DNA of 64,000 bases from Tachinus rufipes (Eukaryota > Arthropoda > Insecta > Coleoptera > Staphylinidae), in assembly GCA_963932245.1 (NCBI GenBank), contig OZ010746.1, positions 64,397,768 to 64,461,767 on the forward strand, read 5' to 3'. A program made the translations under genes and the position numbers. Positions 11,965 through 22,789 of this stretch are shown piece by piece. Each line of letters opens with the position of its first letter. The first letter of the stretch is position 1. The notes beneath the pieces are model-generated. The model was not told the DNA's origin and ran no database searches. It saw only the letters and a list, made by a program, of their open reading frames with translations.

Positions 11965-13964
11965 ATGGAATGGTCAGAAGAGAGTATGTCGATTCTCATA
12001 GAAACATATAAATTATATCCAAACTTGTGGAACCCTTCACATAAAAACTATTACAAAAAAAATCTCAAATGTGACGCATGGAGAGAAATCTCTTCCAATT
12101 TAGGGCGTCCCACAGAAGAGTGCCAAAGTAAGATGATCAGCCTACGGTCATCGTACAGGAGGGAAAAGGCAAGAGAGAAAAAACAGAAGGGAACCGGAAA
12201 AGGTAAGCTAATAACCAAGTATTACTAAAATATTTATATCTAAATAACAATTTAATGACAAACGACACTATATTTTATTCAAATTTAATTATTTTTTACA
12301 GGAGCCTCGGAAGTATATACAAGCCGATGGTTTGCATATAAATTATTCAGATTTTTGGAGGACAAAGATACGCCGCGTTTGAGGATTGATACAGTAAGTT
12401 GAACATGTTAATAGTTAGTTAGTTAAAAAGAAACAATAATATTTCGCAAATCTATGTTCCCATAAAATAACTTCTTTATTGACGCAGTAATCTGCTATAT
12501 CATATCTAATTTTTTGAGCATAAGCAGTAGATCTTTTTGGAATGCTCCTTAGGGGAATCATGGAACCTTCTGTGACAACACCACCTTCTTCATAGTCGAT
12601 CGTTCCTTTACCACCTTCTTTATAGTCGATCGTTCCTTGAGGTGTGTACAAGTGTGATGATTTTTTTATCAAATAATAATGTAAATGGATAGTCGCCATA
12701 ACAACTAATAGGGCTTTTTAGGGTTGGAACTATTGGTTTTTGTAAAACTTGAATATCGAGTTTACTATTCCGAACGCATTCTCCACCACTCTCTGCTTAA
12801 ACAGAAGTTAAAGATTCTTGTAGATGATCATATTGCATGATCTCCTGCGTACGCCTTCATTACGTTTTCTTCAAGATACAAAGCGCTGTCTATCATCTAC
12901 AAAAAAAGATAATAACTTCATTTGTCGTCCAGAAAGTTTTTATCATTTTATGTAATCTAGTGTTATTGAAAATGCCACCATCAGATGTTCTTCTTTGACA
13001 TCTTACGTTTGCAAATATAAAATTATAAATTCTAGTACAGCAAACAAGGCGATACTAAATTGTGATTTGTAGTTGAAAAACTCCCAACCGGAGTTGAATG
13101 GAGATTGTAGAACGACGTGCTTGGCATCAATAGCGCATATAGTTAGCTAAATTCCAAGTATTTTCAAAAATCTTGCTTATTTTTATACAACTCGCAGAAT
13201 TTGAAAGAAGGTGAAAGAAATAAAACACGTTTAATAATATTAATATTCTCATACTGGATGTATAACTAATATAGCACTACATATGAATATTTAATTAATT
13301 CTTTTTTTTTATTTTTAAGGAACTAGAAGTTGCGAGCGAGGATTCTATTCAAACAGAGGATACACTAATAGACAATACACCAACAGACAATACACTTACA
13401 GACAATACACCTACAGACAATACACCAACTAGGGCAAAACGAAGAAGGCAACAAGATGACGGGCCCGAGCTACCGAGTGCTGTCGAAATATTGCAAACTA
13501 AAGCCGGAAGATTGAACTCGTCTGTTGAGCAATGCGAGGTGAAATCATTTTGTAATTTTTTGTCATCAAAAATGACTACGTATTCCTCATCTACAAGATT
13601 AGGAATACAACACGCTATATTCGAAATCTTAGTGAAGGCAGACAGAGGTGTATATGAAGCACCCACACACACGCACAATACTAGATTTGATCCATTGTCT
13701 ATCCATCAAATACCGCAACCAACTTCTCAACCATCTTTTCCTTCAACTTCCATTCCCGTTTATCATAATCCACATCATCCACAGCAACTTCTACAAAACA
13801 CTTCTTCAGCCCCATATTACTTGAATGAACTTAGTCGCCAACAATCAGTACAATCTTCTTCAGTTTCAGAAGAAACAACATTACAACCACATTCACCAAT
13901 GCATTTCTCCCACAGTCCATCTCCCTCCTCACAATCTTCTGAAGAACTAAAACCATATATTTAG
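11965..13964 (+). CDS. MADF-domain DNA-binding protein, three exons, intact
   Basis: Exons are 11965-12202, 12302-12393 and 13320-13964, joined at canonical sites (donors GTAAGC and GTAAGT; acceptors TTACAG and TTTAAG), giving 324 codons without a stop. The ATG sits in CACCATGG. Residues about 1-110 form a MADF (Adf1/Myb-SANT-like) domain: LIETYKLYPNLW, NYYKKNLKCDAWREI, LGRPTEECQSKMISLRSSY, then RWFAYKLFRFLED from exon 2. A TDNTP repeat linker and a basic RAKRRR follow. Next is a conserved-looking helix region (FCNFLSSKMTTYSS..AIFEILVKAD), then a Pro/Ser/Gln-rich tail. Such proteins bind DNA; in Harbinger elements they escort the nuclease. Intron 2 contains the last exons of the antisense transposase relic. 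Intact coding beside a dead transposase suggests recent death or domestication. Confidence 0.85.
13366..13432 (+). repeat. In-frame minisatellite coding TDNTP units
   Basis: A 15 bp unit (ACAGACAATACACC-like) repeats four to five times at the start of MADF exon 3, encoding TDNTP/TDNTL. It lies in a flexible linker between the MADF domain and the basic RAKRRR motif. Such a tract would be expected to vary in copy number between alleles or element copies. Confidence 0.7.
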
Positions 13965-14042
13965 ATTAATTAGTATTTTTTCTAGTTAATTTTAAATAGC
14001 ATTAATTGTATTTCAGTTTTAAATGTTTAGTTTTTTGTCATA

Positions 14043-14048
14043 AATAAA
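14043..14048 (+). terminator. Polyadenylation signal AATAAA of the MADF gene
   Basis: The hexamer is about 80 bp after the stop codon, followed by a T-rich downstream stretch. It lies between the MADF stop and the antisense HARBI1 exon that begins at 14082, which suggests the two transcripts are compactly packed. Confidence 0.5.
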
Positions 14049-14417
14049 TATTTTTTTTTTTAAAAGGTTTTTACTTTAAATTACCTTAATATTATCCTTT
14101 AATGCTTTGACAAGTGCTGAGCGGATTTCTGGAACAATCAATCCTATAGACTGCCTTGAAATTTGAAAGAGATATTGGAGGGTTGCGTATGAATCTCCTG
14201 TATCCAAAAATCGTAAAGTCACCGTCAACCTAGAGTAATATTATAAATAAAACTTGCATGCTTGCTTATTGCAAATTAGGCCGGTTATAGACAATGCTTT
14301 TTAAAACAAGATTACTTGATAAAATACATACATACCTATCTTGAATCTTGACCGGTTCTACCAATCGGGAACATCCTTATAAATTTTTTATATTGACTAC
14401 TAATCAGAAATATAAAT

Positions 14418-14946
14418 ATTAGACTGGAACTTAAATTTTTTTTGTGGAATTTCTTTGCGTGCACCTTCAGAAAGTGATTTTTATGCAAAATAAGTAACCC
14501 ATGCCAAATTTCAGCCATTCATAATCAAAAGAACAGGTGTCGCACTACCTTTGAAGTTTTAAAAGTAAACCCATTACATTACTTAAAAAAACATTATTAA
14601 TTTTTGTTTACGAGTCTAATTTTATGTTCAAAATTTAAAATATAATAAAAATATGTTAATAAAAAAAAAATAAACAGAGTATATTGCTGTAAAGTTTTAT
14701 GTAGAACCTAATTAGCAAGTACTCAATTGTTTTCTTGGAGACCAGGGGTATGCATCTGACTAAAATCTGGAAGCTATAATACTTATTAAGTATATTATTT
14801 TTGAAAATTCAAAGGTAGTGCGACACGTGTTCTTTTGAATCTTAAGGGCTGAAATTTGGCATGTCTTACTTTTTTTTGCATAAAGATTATATTCTTAGGG
14901 TGCACACACAAAAATTGCAAAAAAAAATTTTAAAAACCAGTCTAAT
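14418..14946. mobile_element. 529 bp inverted-repeat element nested in the Harbinger region
   Basis: The arms of about 145 bp run 14418-14566 and 14805-14946. The outer ends are ATTAGACTGG and CCAGTCTAAT; the inner ends are CGCACTACCTTTG and CAAAGGTAGTGCG. Both flanks carry AAAT (14414-14417 and 14947-14950), a possible 4 bp target duplication. No coding sequence is recognised between the arms. It separates the first HARBI1 fragment from the CpG-rich right end and may have helped inactivate the transposase. Confidence 0.7.
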
Positions 14947-14989
14947 AAATACAATTCGCATACTCGCCAGTTTCAGATGGTTCGAAGCG

Positions 14990-15110
14990 TGCTCGGCGCA
15001 TGCTCGAGGTAAACAAAATTACCCCGCGGCATTGCAGCAATGCCGCGTTGCAACTGTTGCGCGCTTGTTTGTCTGTATTATTACTCGAAGAGATACAAAG
15101 CACTGAGGCA
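14990..15110. promoter_or_regulatory. CpG-rich right end with perfect 11-bp-arm palindrome
   Basis: This is the counterpart of the left CpG-rich block in opposite orientation. It contains CGCGGCATTGC, one base, GCAATGCCGCG: a perfect 11 bp inverted repeat at 15025-15047. It lies upstream of the minus-strand HARBI1 gene, where its promoter would be expected. The dyad and the GCNGC words resemble the left-end dyad at 11765-11777. A dimeric DNA-binding protein, such as the MADF product, could recognise both. Confidence 0.45.
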
Positions 15111-15884
15111 CCTATTTTTTAAATCATTAACCGCTGTCGATGAAACACTTGTTTACTGTAGTATAATAAAAAAGTTAATGTTAACAAAATATTCCACAAA
15201 AAGAAGAGTAAAAATTCTACATCAAGCTCAAAATCAAAAAAAGACAGTAGTCCAGGCAGAACTACTGCAAGTGGTATATCTATTTAAACTGCTCAAGAAG
15301 ATTTAAAATTAATAAATGATGTATTTTATGTAAATTGCCTTTTCATCCAGTAAGAGACATATACACTCATTTTTCAGGGTATGCACTCATCATCAGTGTG
15401 CCTAGCATCTCACTCCTCAAAGAGACAATTTACATAAAATTGCAGTAATTATTAAACAATTTATGTTTACTAATGTGTCGAAGGTGTTAACGCAGTATGG
15501 GCATTGGTTTGTGTGTGAAAAAGACTGTAATACAGTTAAATCTTACACGGACACTTGTACAAACATACTTAAAAAAAGTTCAACGTTTTTCATAATAGGG
15601 GGCTTTGCATTAACACCATCTACTCAAAAAGAGTTTATTCTGGACCTAAGTTAATTAAGGCAATTACTTACGGGTCAAAACCACTTAAAGCAGCAACTTG
15701 ATCTAGGCCTTAAAACGCCCAAATACCTACAAAATACTAACATACTTATTTACTGGTTGCAATGTTTGGTAACTTTGTATTACCACCAACTTATAAGCGT
15801 TGTTTATTTGAATATTTTTTTTGCACTTTGCTCAATCTATGTTTTTCTAAATTTTAATTTTGGCATTTGTTTAACTAAGCAATT
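15111..15884. other. AT-rich DNA; one short inverted repeat
   Basis: A short inverted repeat (TTTATGTAAATTG near 15327 and CAATTTACATAAA near 15426) encloses about 85 bp, perhaps a small MITE or hairpin. The 63-codon plus frame at 15463-15654 has no recognised motif. Confidence 0.4.
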
Positions 15885-16148
15885 GCTTCAACAACAGCAT
15901 TTGTGGATTGGAAAGTCTCAGAATATCTTCATAATACTAACCACTTTACAATAACTATTTGCATGCTTGGTTATGAAATTTATAAAAACCGTCATCAAAA
16001 CTGGAGAATGTTGTCTAAAATATATTTGTACAAGTATTTAATTAGATGTGTTCAAACCACTATTGACAAAAATGTTGACTCTTGCCGATTTCAATATACA
16101 AGCAGCGCATGCGAGTGTTTAGGAAAACTTTGCATCAAGCGTTTTTAA
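15885..16148 (+). pseudogene. Possible LINE RT motif A remnant
   Basis: The plus frame TTAFVDWKVSEYLHNTNHF followed by TICMLGYEIYKNRHQNWRML resembles the jockey/R1 pattern around RT motif A (F-(L/V)-D-x-E-x-AF, then G-(I/V)..WI..ML). Spacing and hydrophobic pattern fit, but only one block is seen and the downstream PQGG motif is absent. Tentative. Confidence 0.3.
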
Positions 16149-17067
16149 GTGAAATTTTGATTGTAAACCAGATAAACTTAACATACGCGCCAAACCGCAA
16201 TTATACTTATTGGCTGGTTAGTGTAAAATGATCAATTATTACTAAACTTTTTACTTTCTTAAATATTTTTGCTTATATATGTTTCCAACAATAATATTTA
16301 CTAAAAGAATTTTTACAAAGCTTTTTACAGCCATCCATATATAGAAACGGTGTAGAGCAGCAAGTGAGGTAGAAAAAAAATACAAATCTATATGTAAATA
16401 TGTACATAAATTATAATTTAAAAAAAAGAGAAATTAAAAATTAATATTAAGAAACACTATCTGTTTGATAGTTTTTGACAAAAAAGTAATCTATGCAAGA
16501 CTAACAAATTATCTGGAAAAAATTATAAACAGTTACCAATATACGTTTCAGAAAAATATTGGCACAAAAATGACAACAACTAAATTAATACACTGCATAC
16601 AAAAAAATCTAGATGCAACAATATTTATTACACCATATCAAAAACAAAAATGCTATAAAAACTATAACAACTAGGAATAATAAACATAGTTAACCACTTA
16701 ATTAAGACATATTTGTATAACAAAAAATATATGTTATTTACAAATAAAAAAGTTTTAATCAAATGGATTTTTGGTTTTAAACAAGTTATCGTTTAAAAAT
16801 ACTTTTAATATACAGGGTGGTAAATTTATTATAAAAATTTAGTCCAAATCTACCAACCAGCGAGGCGAATTTATAACCGCAGTTAAATGCAGTTTAGCAA
16901 GCAGTATGTTTTGTTTGTATGTAAAATAAACATAAAATGAAATTAACTGTAACTTATATAACCTCAAATTCGGTAATATACAAGAATTAAACTTTTTTTA
17001 CAAGAAATATTTTATTAAAGTAAATAGTGTATTATATTTTTGTGTTTATTAATTTTAGTTTATAAAC

Positions 17068-17103
<36 letters not shown>

Positions 17104-18039
17104 CTTTATGTTTGTATGAAAATGAGGCTTTTAATACTATTTCAGTTTAGTAAAGACAGCTTTACTTAGAAAGTAAGGATATCCTTACTTTATTGTATAC
17201 AGTAGTACTATAAAGAGCGGATTATACGTATATACTGTCTAAAATAATGCTTTCTTTCTGCAAAAGCTATTACAAGCTTACTTTATGATACTACAGTTTA
17301 TGAACGTATAGAAATTGTCGCCACATCTCCGTGGCCAAAAGTAAGAACTTAGGCGTATATGGTAATTTTTACTTACAATATAAGAGGGCGTAATACTAAA
17401 TATTGTTAACAGAGTTGCATATATTCAATCTTTCTTATCAATGAGAAGCTTATTATAACGGAACATGCGTAGAGAGTTGCATACATTTTAATAAAATTTT
17501 CTCTCAACAAGCTATCGTTTCAAATAAATATATCTCTCTTTAAAGCGGTCGGTAAATTTGTGAACCGTGACCTTTCTTGACCCGGGTACACAATAACTAT
17601 TAAATACAATAGCACATGTGCCGTTCTAAAATAATTTAAAAATAGTGAAATTTATAATACAAATTATTATTGAAAAAATAATAATTAATAACTTCTTTTC
17701 TTGTAAAAATAATTAAAATGTTTGTAAGAAAAATAAATTAAATTTTTTTCTATTTAATCAGATAGAATCATGTTAATATTGAAACAGATTTGTCTGTTAA
17801 TTAATCATTACATTTTAATCGTTACTAATAGCTCTCATGATCATCCATGTTGTTTGTATAATTAGGTAGGTACAAAAAATAATTTGATTTTTTTTTTAAT
17901 TTTGTTTTTTTTAGGAAATATGGATTTTATTGTAAGTGTCAATAACAGAATAATAATTACAAAGCAAAGTTTGGAGTATTCATTTCACAATGAAAATAAC
18001 AAATTTTATTTTTGAGCAAATATCTAACTTGTGCATTAT
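16149..18039. other. AT-rich DNA with a (CATA)n microsatellite
   Basis: The only clear structure is the tetranucleotide run (CATA)n at 17069-17102. No gene was recognised. A CAGGGTGGTAAATTTA-like block near 16813 and a CGGTAAATTTGTGAA block near 17550 could be transposon debris. Confidence 0.4.
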
Positions 18040-18760
18040 TTAATAGCATTTTTAAACTTTGAACTTTGTACTCAATTGTCTTTCTATTGTTTAAATAAAA
18101 TATGAGTATTAAATAAGAAGAGCATAAATTATGCAAGATAAGTATTAAATAAGAGAAAATATGTTAAATTGTACAATTTATTTATAGAACCCTATTGTCC
18201 CCTAGCTAATTGAGTTAAAGGTACAATTATTGCTTAAATGTAATATGGGTATCAAATAAGAACAAATATGCTAACTTGCACAACTATTTTATAGTACTCT
18301 TAAACTTTGTACACTATTGTCTCCCAGCTAAATGAATTAAAGGTAGAATTATTGCTCAGATTTAATATGGGTATCAAATAAAATCAAATATTGTAAGTTG
18401 TAAAATTATATTATAGTTTCATTATTGTACCAGCTAAATGATCTGGGGTACAATTATTGTATAAATGTAATATAGGTATCAATTAAGAGCAAATATGTTA
18501 AATTCTACCATTAATTTAAAGTATTTCTGAAATTTGTACCCTATTGTCCTCCTAAGTAAATGAATTAAGGGTACAATTATTAATTATTGCTTATTTAATA
18601 TTGTTATCAAATAAAAGCAAATATAATAAGTTGTAAAATTATATTATATTTTCATTGAACTTTGTACCCTATTGTTTTCTCAGCTAAATAAATTAGACTA
18701 CAATTATTGCTCAAATGTAATATGATATGATATACCTAATAAAAAGTAAATTCTTATACT
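18040..18760 (+). repeat. ~120 bp satellite array, forward orientation
   Basis: Diverged copies are marked by TAATATGGGTATCAAATAA-like words at about 18248, 18370, 18475 and 18602. They are separated by 105-127 bp, with degraded copies on both sides (about 18103 and 18730). Each unit also has a CCTATTGTC..CAGCTAAATGAATTA block and GGTACAATTATTG. The same unit occurs in reverse complement at 20160-21080. Confidence 0.75.
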
Positions 18761-19429
18761 ATTATCAAAATAAAGCAACTATAAACCTTTTTGGATAATT
18801 TGTTCGCAAATTTTGACAAGCTTTTTTAATGCAATCTTAAAAAAGTTTAATATTTTATTAATTATATAGTTTGTTACAAGGTTTTAATATACATAATACT
18901 GAATGATTAAGTCACTCATCTTTTACAACAGTATCCGCCCAAAAAACATGGTTGTTTGCCTAGTTCTCATAACCTTACTCACCAATTTTTCTCATATTAT
19001 TTCAGATATTACAACTACTGTTGAGGCTGTTTTAGAAACATTTGCTTATTATTGTTGTTATTATTACTGAACTTAAGCCGCGCTTCATCTAAAGTTATTT
19101 CAAAATAAACATTTTTTTTTACTAATTTCATATTTTACACATTTCTTATAATCCAAAAGTTCACATAAAAAAATAAATTATATTTTTTATTATTAAACCA
19201 AAACAAAAGACAGTTAATATTAAGCGTAAAGCATTTAACAAAAAATAATTAATTGTTTGCAGATTATGATAATGTTATACAATATGATAAAAGTGAATTG
19301 ACAGGAATATATAAAACAATAATTTTATTGCAAGGTTGTTCAAAATTTGTAAGACCTTCTTTTAAACAAAACAAATTAGTTACTAATTAAAAGGTAAAAG
19401 CAGATATTTCTATCTTGCAATAGTTCTAA

Positions 19430-19800
19430 AAATTTCCAACTTGATAAGGTTTGGCATCCGAATTTTAATAACAAAGTCATATCTTGATCATCAATCTGTA
19501 AATTTTGTCAATTAATTTTTTGACAACAAAAGTATTATTTCTAGAATTGATTGTTTAATGTCTGTCTTCAAAATAATAAATGCTGGTGTTGTTCAAAATT
19601 TTGCTTTTTTGTCGACTTTATTTTTTATTCATATTAATGAGCACAATTTATAGTTCATACTTTTCGAAGACAATATCGACAAACTTGTCAAAGCGTATTA
19701 GAGTTATGTACTAGGTTAGAATCTGTACCAATATTTAATAATTAATAAAGACTTTGAAAGAATATCTGACTGTACTCTCAACTAAGCCAATTTAAACTTT
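19430..19800 (+). pseudogene. Decayed jockey-like RT fragment between satellite arrays
   Basis: Plus frames show DKVWHPNFNNKV (family AFDKVWH..L..K, just after motif A). About 110 bp later comes FKIINAGVVQNFAFLSTLFF then IHINEH, which fits the motif B context I-AGVPQGSVLSPTLF-L-HIND with substitutions. LFEDN (family LFADD) follows. Several stops separate the blocks. It is an inactive LINE fragment inside the spacer between the inverted satellite arrays. Confidence 0.5.
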
Positions 19801-20159
19801 TTAATGTTATAAAATTAAATTTTGAGGTATCAGACGTAACGTATTAAATAAAACAACAAATGTATATCAAATCTTCTTTCTAATTACTTCTTTTTTGGAT
19901 TGGCCATATATTTAAAATACTAGGTTTTCTAAATGGACGTAAATAGTTTTTTTATGGTTTTGTACAATTCTGTATTGGAATATTAGGAGAAAGATTTGAG
20001 ACTTAGACTATCTCTTCTAAATTTTATTAAAAACAAGTTATTTAAATTATTTTTGATTCAAAATTGACAAATGACTTAAATACTTTACAACATTGACGTA
20101 ATGTTGCAGATCTTTAAGTTTTCTAAGTTTTAGGGTAAACAATTGTAATTGTAAGTTAA

Positions 20160-21080
20160 CGTAGTTGCTTTCATTTGATACCCATATTACTATTGGGCAA
20201 TATTTGAACCTTTATTTGTTTAGCAGGGAGACAATAAGGTACAATGTTTTGAGTTGTTATAAAATAATTGTTTGTTATCATATTTGCTTTCATTTGTTTA
20301 GCTAGGGACAATAGAGTACAATGTTTTAGGGTACTTTAAAATAATTATTTAAGTTACCACATTTGCTTTTATTTGATACCCATATTACATTTGTTTAATA
20401 TTGTACTTTTATTTAGCTGGGGAACAATAGGGTATAATGTTTTAGGGTACTATAAAATAACTATATATGTTACCATATTTTCTTTCATTTGATACCCGCC
20501 ATATTACATTTATGCAATATTGTACCTTTAATTGTTTAACAGGAGGACGATAGGTTACAATGTTCTGGGATAACATAAAATAATTGTATAACTACTATAT
20601 TTGCTTTCATTTAATACGCATATTACATTTGTGCAACATTGTACCTTTATTTGTTTAGCTGGAGACAATAGAGTACAATGTTTTAGGGTACTATAAAATA
20701 ATTATTTAAGTTACCACATTTGCTTTCATTTGATACTCATATTGCATTTGTGCGATATTGTACCTTTAATTGTTTAAAGGGGAACCATAGGGTACAATGT
20801 TCTGGGGTAACATAAAATAATTGTATAACCTACTATATTTGCTTTCATTTGATACCCATATTACATTTATGCAATATTGTACCTTTAATTGTTTAACAGG
20901 GGGACAATAGGGTACAATGTTCTGGGATAACATAAAATAATTGTATAACCTACCATATTTGCTTTCATTTGATACCTATATTACATTTGTGCAATTTTGT
21001 ACCCTTAATTTATTAAATAAGAGGGACGGAAGGGTACAATGTTTTGGGGCACTATAAAATAATGTTCATAAACATTGTTT
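20160..21080 (-). repeat. ~120 bp satellite array, reverse orientation
   Basis: Units are marked by TTTGATACCCATATTACATT at about 20177, 20375, 20491, 20613, 20732, 20851 and 20971. The spacing is 116-122 bp apart from one longer gap of 198 bp, which contains a partial unit. Each unit continues with GCAATATTGTACCTTTAATT, GACAATAGGGTACAATGTT and ATAAAATAATTGT. This is the reverse complement of the array at 18040-18760 and is better preserved. Confidence 0.85.
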
Positions 21081-21599
21081 AAACTATATTTATATATGTT
21101 TTGCATTAACATCATAAACGCCGTCAACTTGCAATTTTAATTATATCTATTGAAATCGGCATACTTAAATATTTACTAATCATTCTACATATTTCTTCTT
21201 AAATATAACATTTAAAATATTTGCTTAATAAGGAATGTGAGAACGGAAAGCTATAAAAAGATAAATGCCTACAAAAAAATGTTTGCTTTAAGATTGAATA
21301 CCCAATTGAGAGGCCCTTTTTGTGTGGCAAGGCCAAGCAAGCAAAATATAAATGTGATTTCAAACAAATAACACAATATATGCTCTTGAACATTTTTTAT
21401 AATATTTATAGTTTCCAAATGATTTGTTTGGATTTATATGACTACTTGGTTTAATATAATTACTCGCAGTTAGCAAAATAATTATTAATAAAATTTTATG
21501 ATCAGTTTCAGTAACATTTAAACATGGATAACGTGTCTCAAAACCGTCAAATCAAATTATTTTTACATAAACATGAGAAGAAGAGTTGAAACGACGATT

Positions 21600-21800
21600 G
21601 GGTACAATGTTTAGGGTGCAGCTGCAGAGACAAATTAGTCTAAGACCACTATAAAACAATTGTACAAATTACGATATTTGCTCTTATTTGATCTTAGATT
21701 TGAGTAAAACTTGTACCCTTAATTTATTAAGAGAGAGCGACGCAATTCTGTACCCTACAACATTCAAGAGTGTTATAAAATAATTGTACAGTTACTAAAT
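21600..21800 (-). repeat. Outlying degraded copies of the ~120 bp satellite
   Basis: GGGTACAATGTTTAGGG at 21600, TATTTGCTCTTATTTGATC near 21675 and TTGTACCCTTAATTTATTAA near 21710 match satellite blocks in the same orientation as the 20.2-21.1 kb array. About 520 bp of other DNA separates them. Confidence 0.6.
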
Positions 21801-22789
21801 TTGCAACAAACAGAAAAAAAACTATCATGATGCTAACTAATAAATTTATAATATTTAGTGATTATATCTATTTTAATGTAAATATGGAACAAAGTTGCCA
21901 AACCTTTTCTATTATTTTATAAAATAGTAATTTATTTTTATATAAAACTTACCAATCAAACACGTATTAAATAAAATTATCAATAATTTAATATAACTGC
22001 GATTTAAATGTAAAATTTAAAAAAATCGAATATTAAATACAAATATATTTCAAAATAAAAATCTCTGAAATGTCAATATTAAATGAAAATTATTTCCGCT
22101 ATTCATATAGTAAATCTTCTAACCTTGACCACTCATACTTTTCAACCAGCTTGCTTTTAAAAAATTCTTAAAGGGGATGTACTCTTAGTAACGCTACTAC
22201 CAGTTGTACTTTCAAATATTTATTGTTGAATATAACGCCATCTAATATTAAGTGTACACACTGTACTTAACTAGTTTTACCGCTACGTCAGTGGCAACAA
22301 AATTCACACAATTTTAAACTGGACTTCCAACAGTATGCAACTAACATTACACATAATAATCTTCACTTTAAGTAGAACAGTAGCATTGTAAAATATGAAA
22401 TATCTCAACAAATACCTTACTTTACAAATCAATTTTTACATTGGCAATTAGCAAAAGGTTTACGAAACTATTTTAGTATATATTAATAAGCAAATATGTT
22501 TTGTTACAATAATCCTGAGATTAGGATGTACACAACGATCTTCACTTTCATACCATCATGTATAAGTATACATACGTAGGCAGTAACACGGTACAATAGC
22601 CTACTTTGGTTTTTAAACTTTACCTCGTACAATTTGTTTTCTAGCTTTTTGTTCTTGTAGATTTTTTGCTTCAGCAATGTCCATAAATCTAGTTTACATG
22701 CTTTCTTATTTTTCCACTTTTTATTTTTTTTTTCACGCATTTATCTACAATTTTCAACCAACTTGTACGTTGTCTACCTCAGCATGTTG
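21801..22789. other. AT-rich DNA, probably LINE 3' flank
   Basis: No gene was recognised. The lysine-rich 78-codon minus frame at 22504-22740 lies directly downstream of the minus-strand LINE and may be part of its decayed 3' region. Confidence 0.4.

Larger units (their letters stand above)
12415..14420 (-). pseudogene. HARBI1-like DDE transposase, split and decayed
   Basis: Minus-strand blocks in family order. FIRMF lies near 14375. An open exon at 14229-14082 reads LTVTLRFLDTGDSYATLQYL..ISRQSIGLIVPEIRSALVKALKD, with AG before it and GTAA after it. Then, beyond the whole of MADF exon 3, come IFENTWNLANY and CAIDAKHVV (first catalytic Asp, ~13125) with FNYKSQFSIALFA. RTSDGGIFNN (second Asp, ~12980), LYLEENVMKAYAG, RVVENAFGIV (Glu, ~12775) and a HARBI1-type tail ending at 12415 follow. 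The DDE residues are all visible but lie in different frames. There are at least three frameshifts and several stops, and the N-terminal part is shortened. In the family this nuclease cuts and joins transposon ends. Here it is a pseudogene. Confidence 0.85.
11610..15110. mobile_element. Harbinger-type DNA transposon with MADF and HARBI1 genes
   Basis: This region holds the two genes that typify animal Harbinger transposons: a small DNA-binding protein (here MADF type, plus strand) and a HARBI1-like DDE nuclease (minus strand). Its two ends carry related CpG-rich blocks in opposite orientation: GAGCGCGCAGCGTCTGCAAC with flanking GCGGCAGTGCTGC near 11680-11710, and the inverted equivalent near 15020-15070. 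That is how a transposon with subterminal inverted repeats would look. The exact termini and the 3 bp target duplication expected for this superfamily were not identified, so the boundaries are approximate. A smaller inverted-repeat element is nested at 14418-14946. Confidence 0.65.

Noticed and set aside
18040..21080. Regular ~120 bp repeats considered as a CRISPR-like array
   Set aside because: Units are contiguous, diverged and lack short identical repeats with unique spacers. The genome is eukaryotic. It is a satellite.
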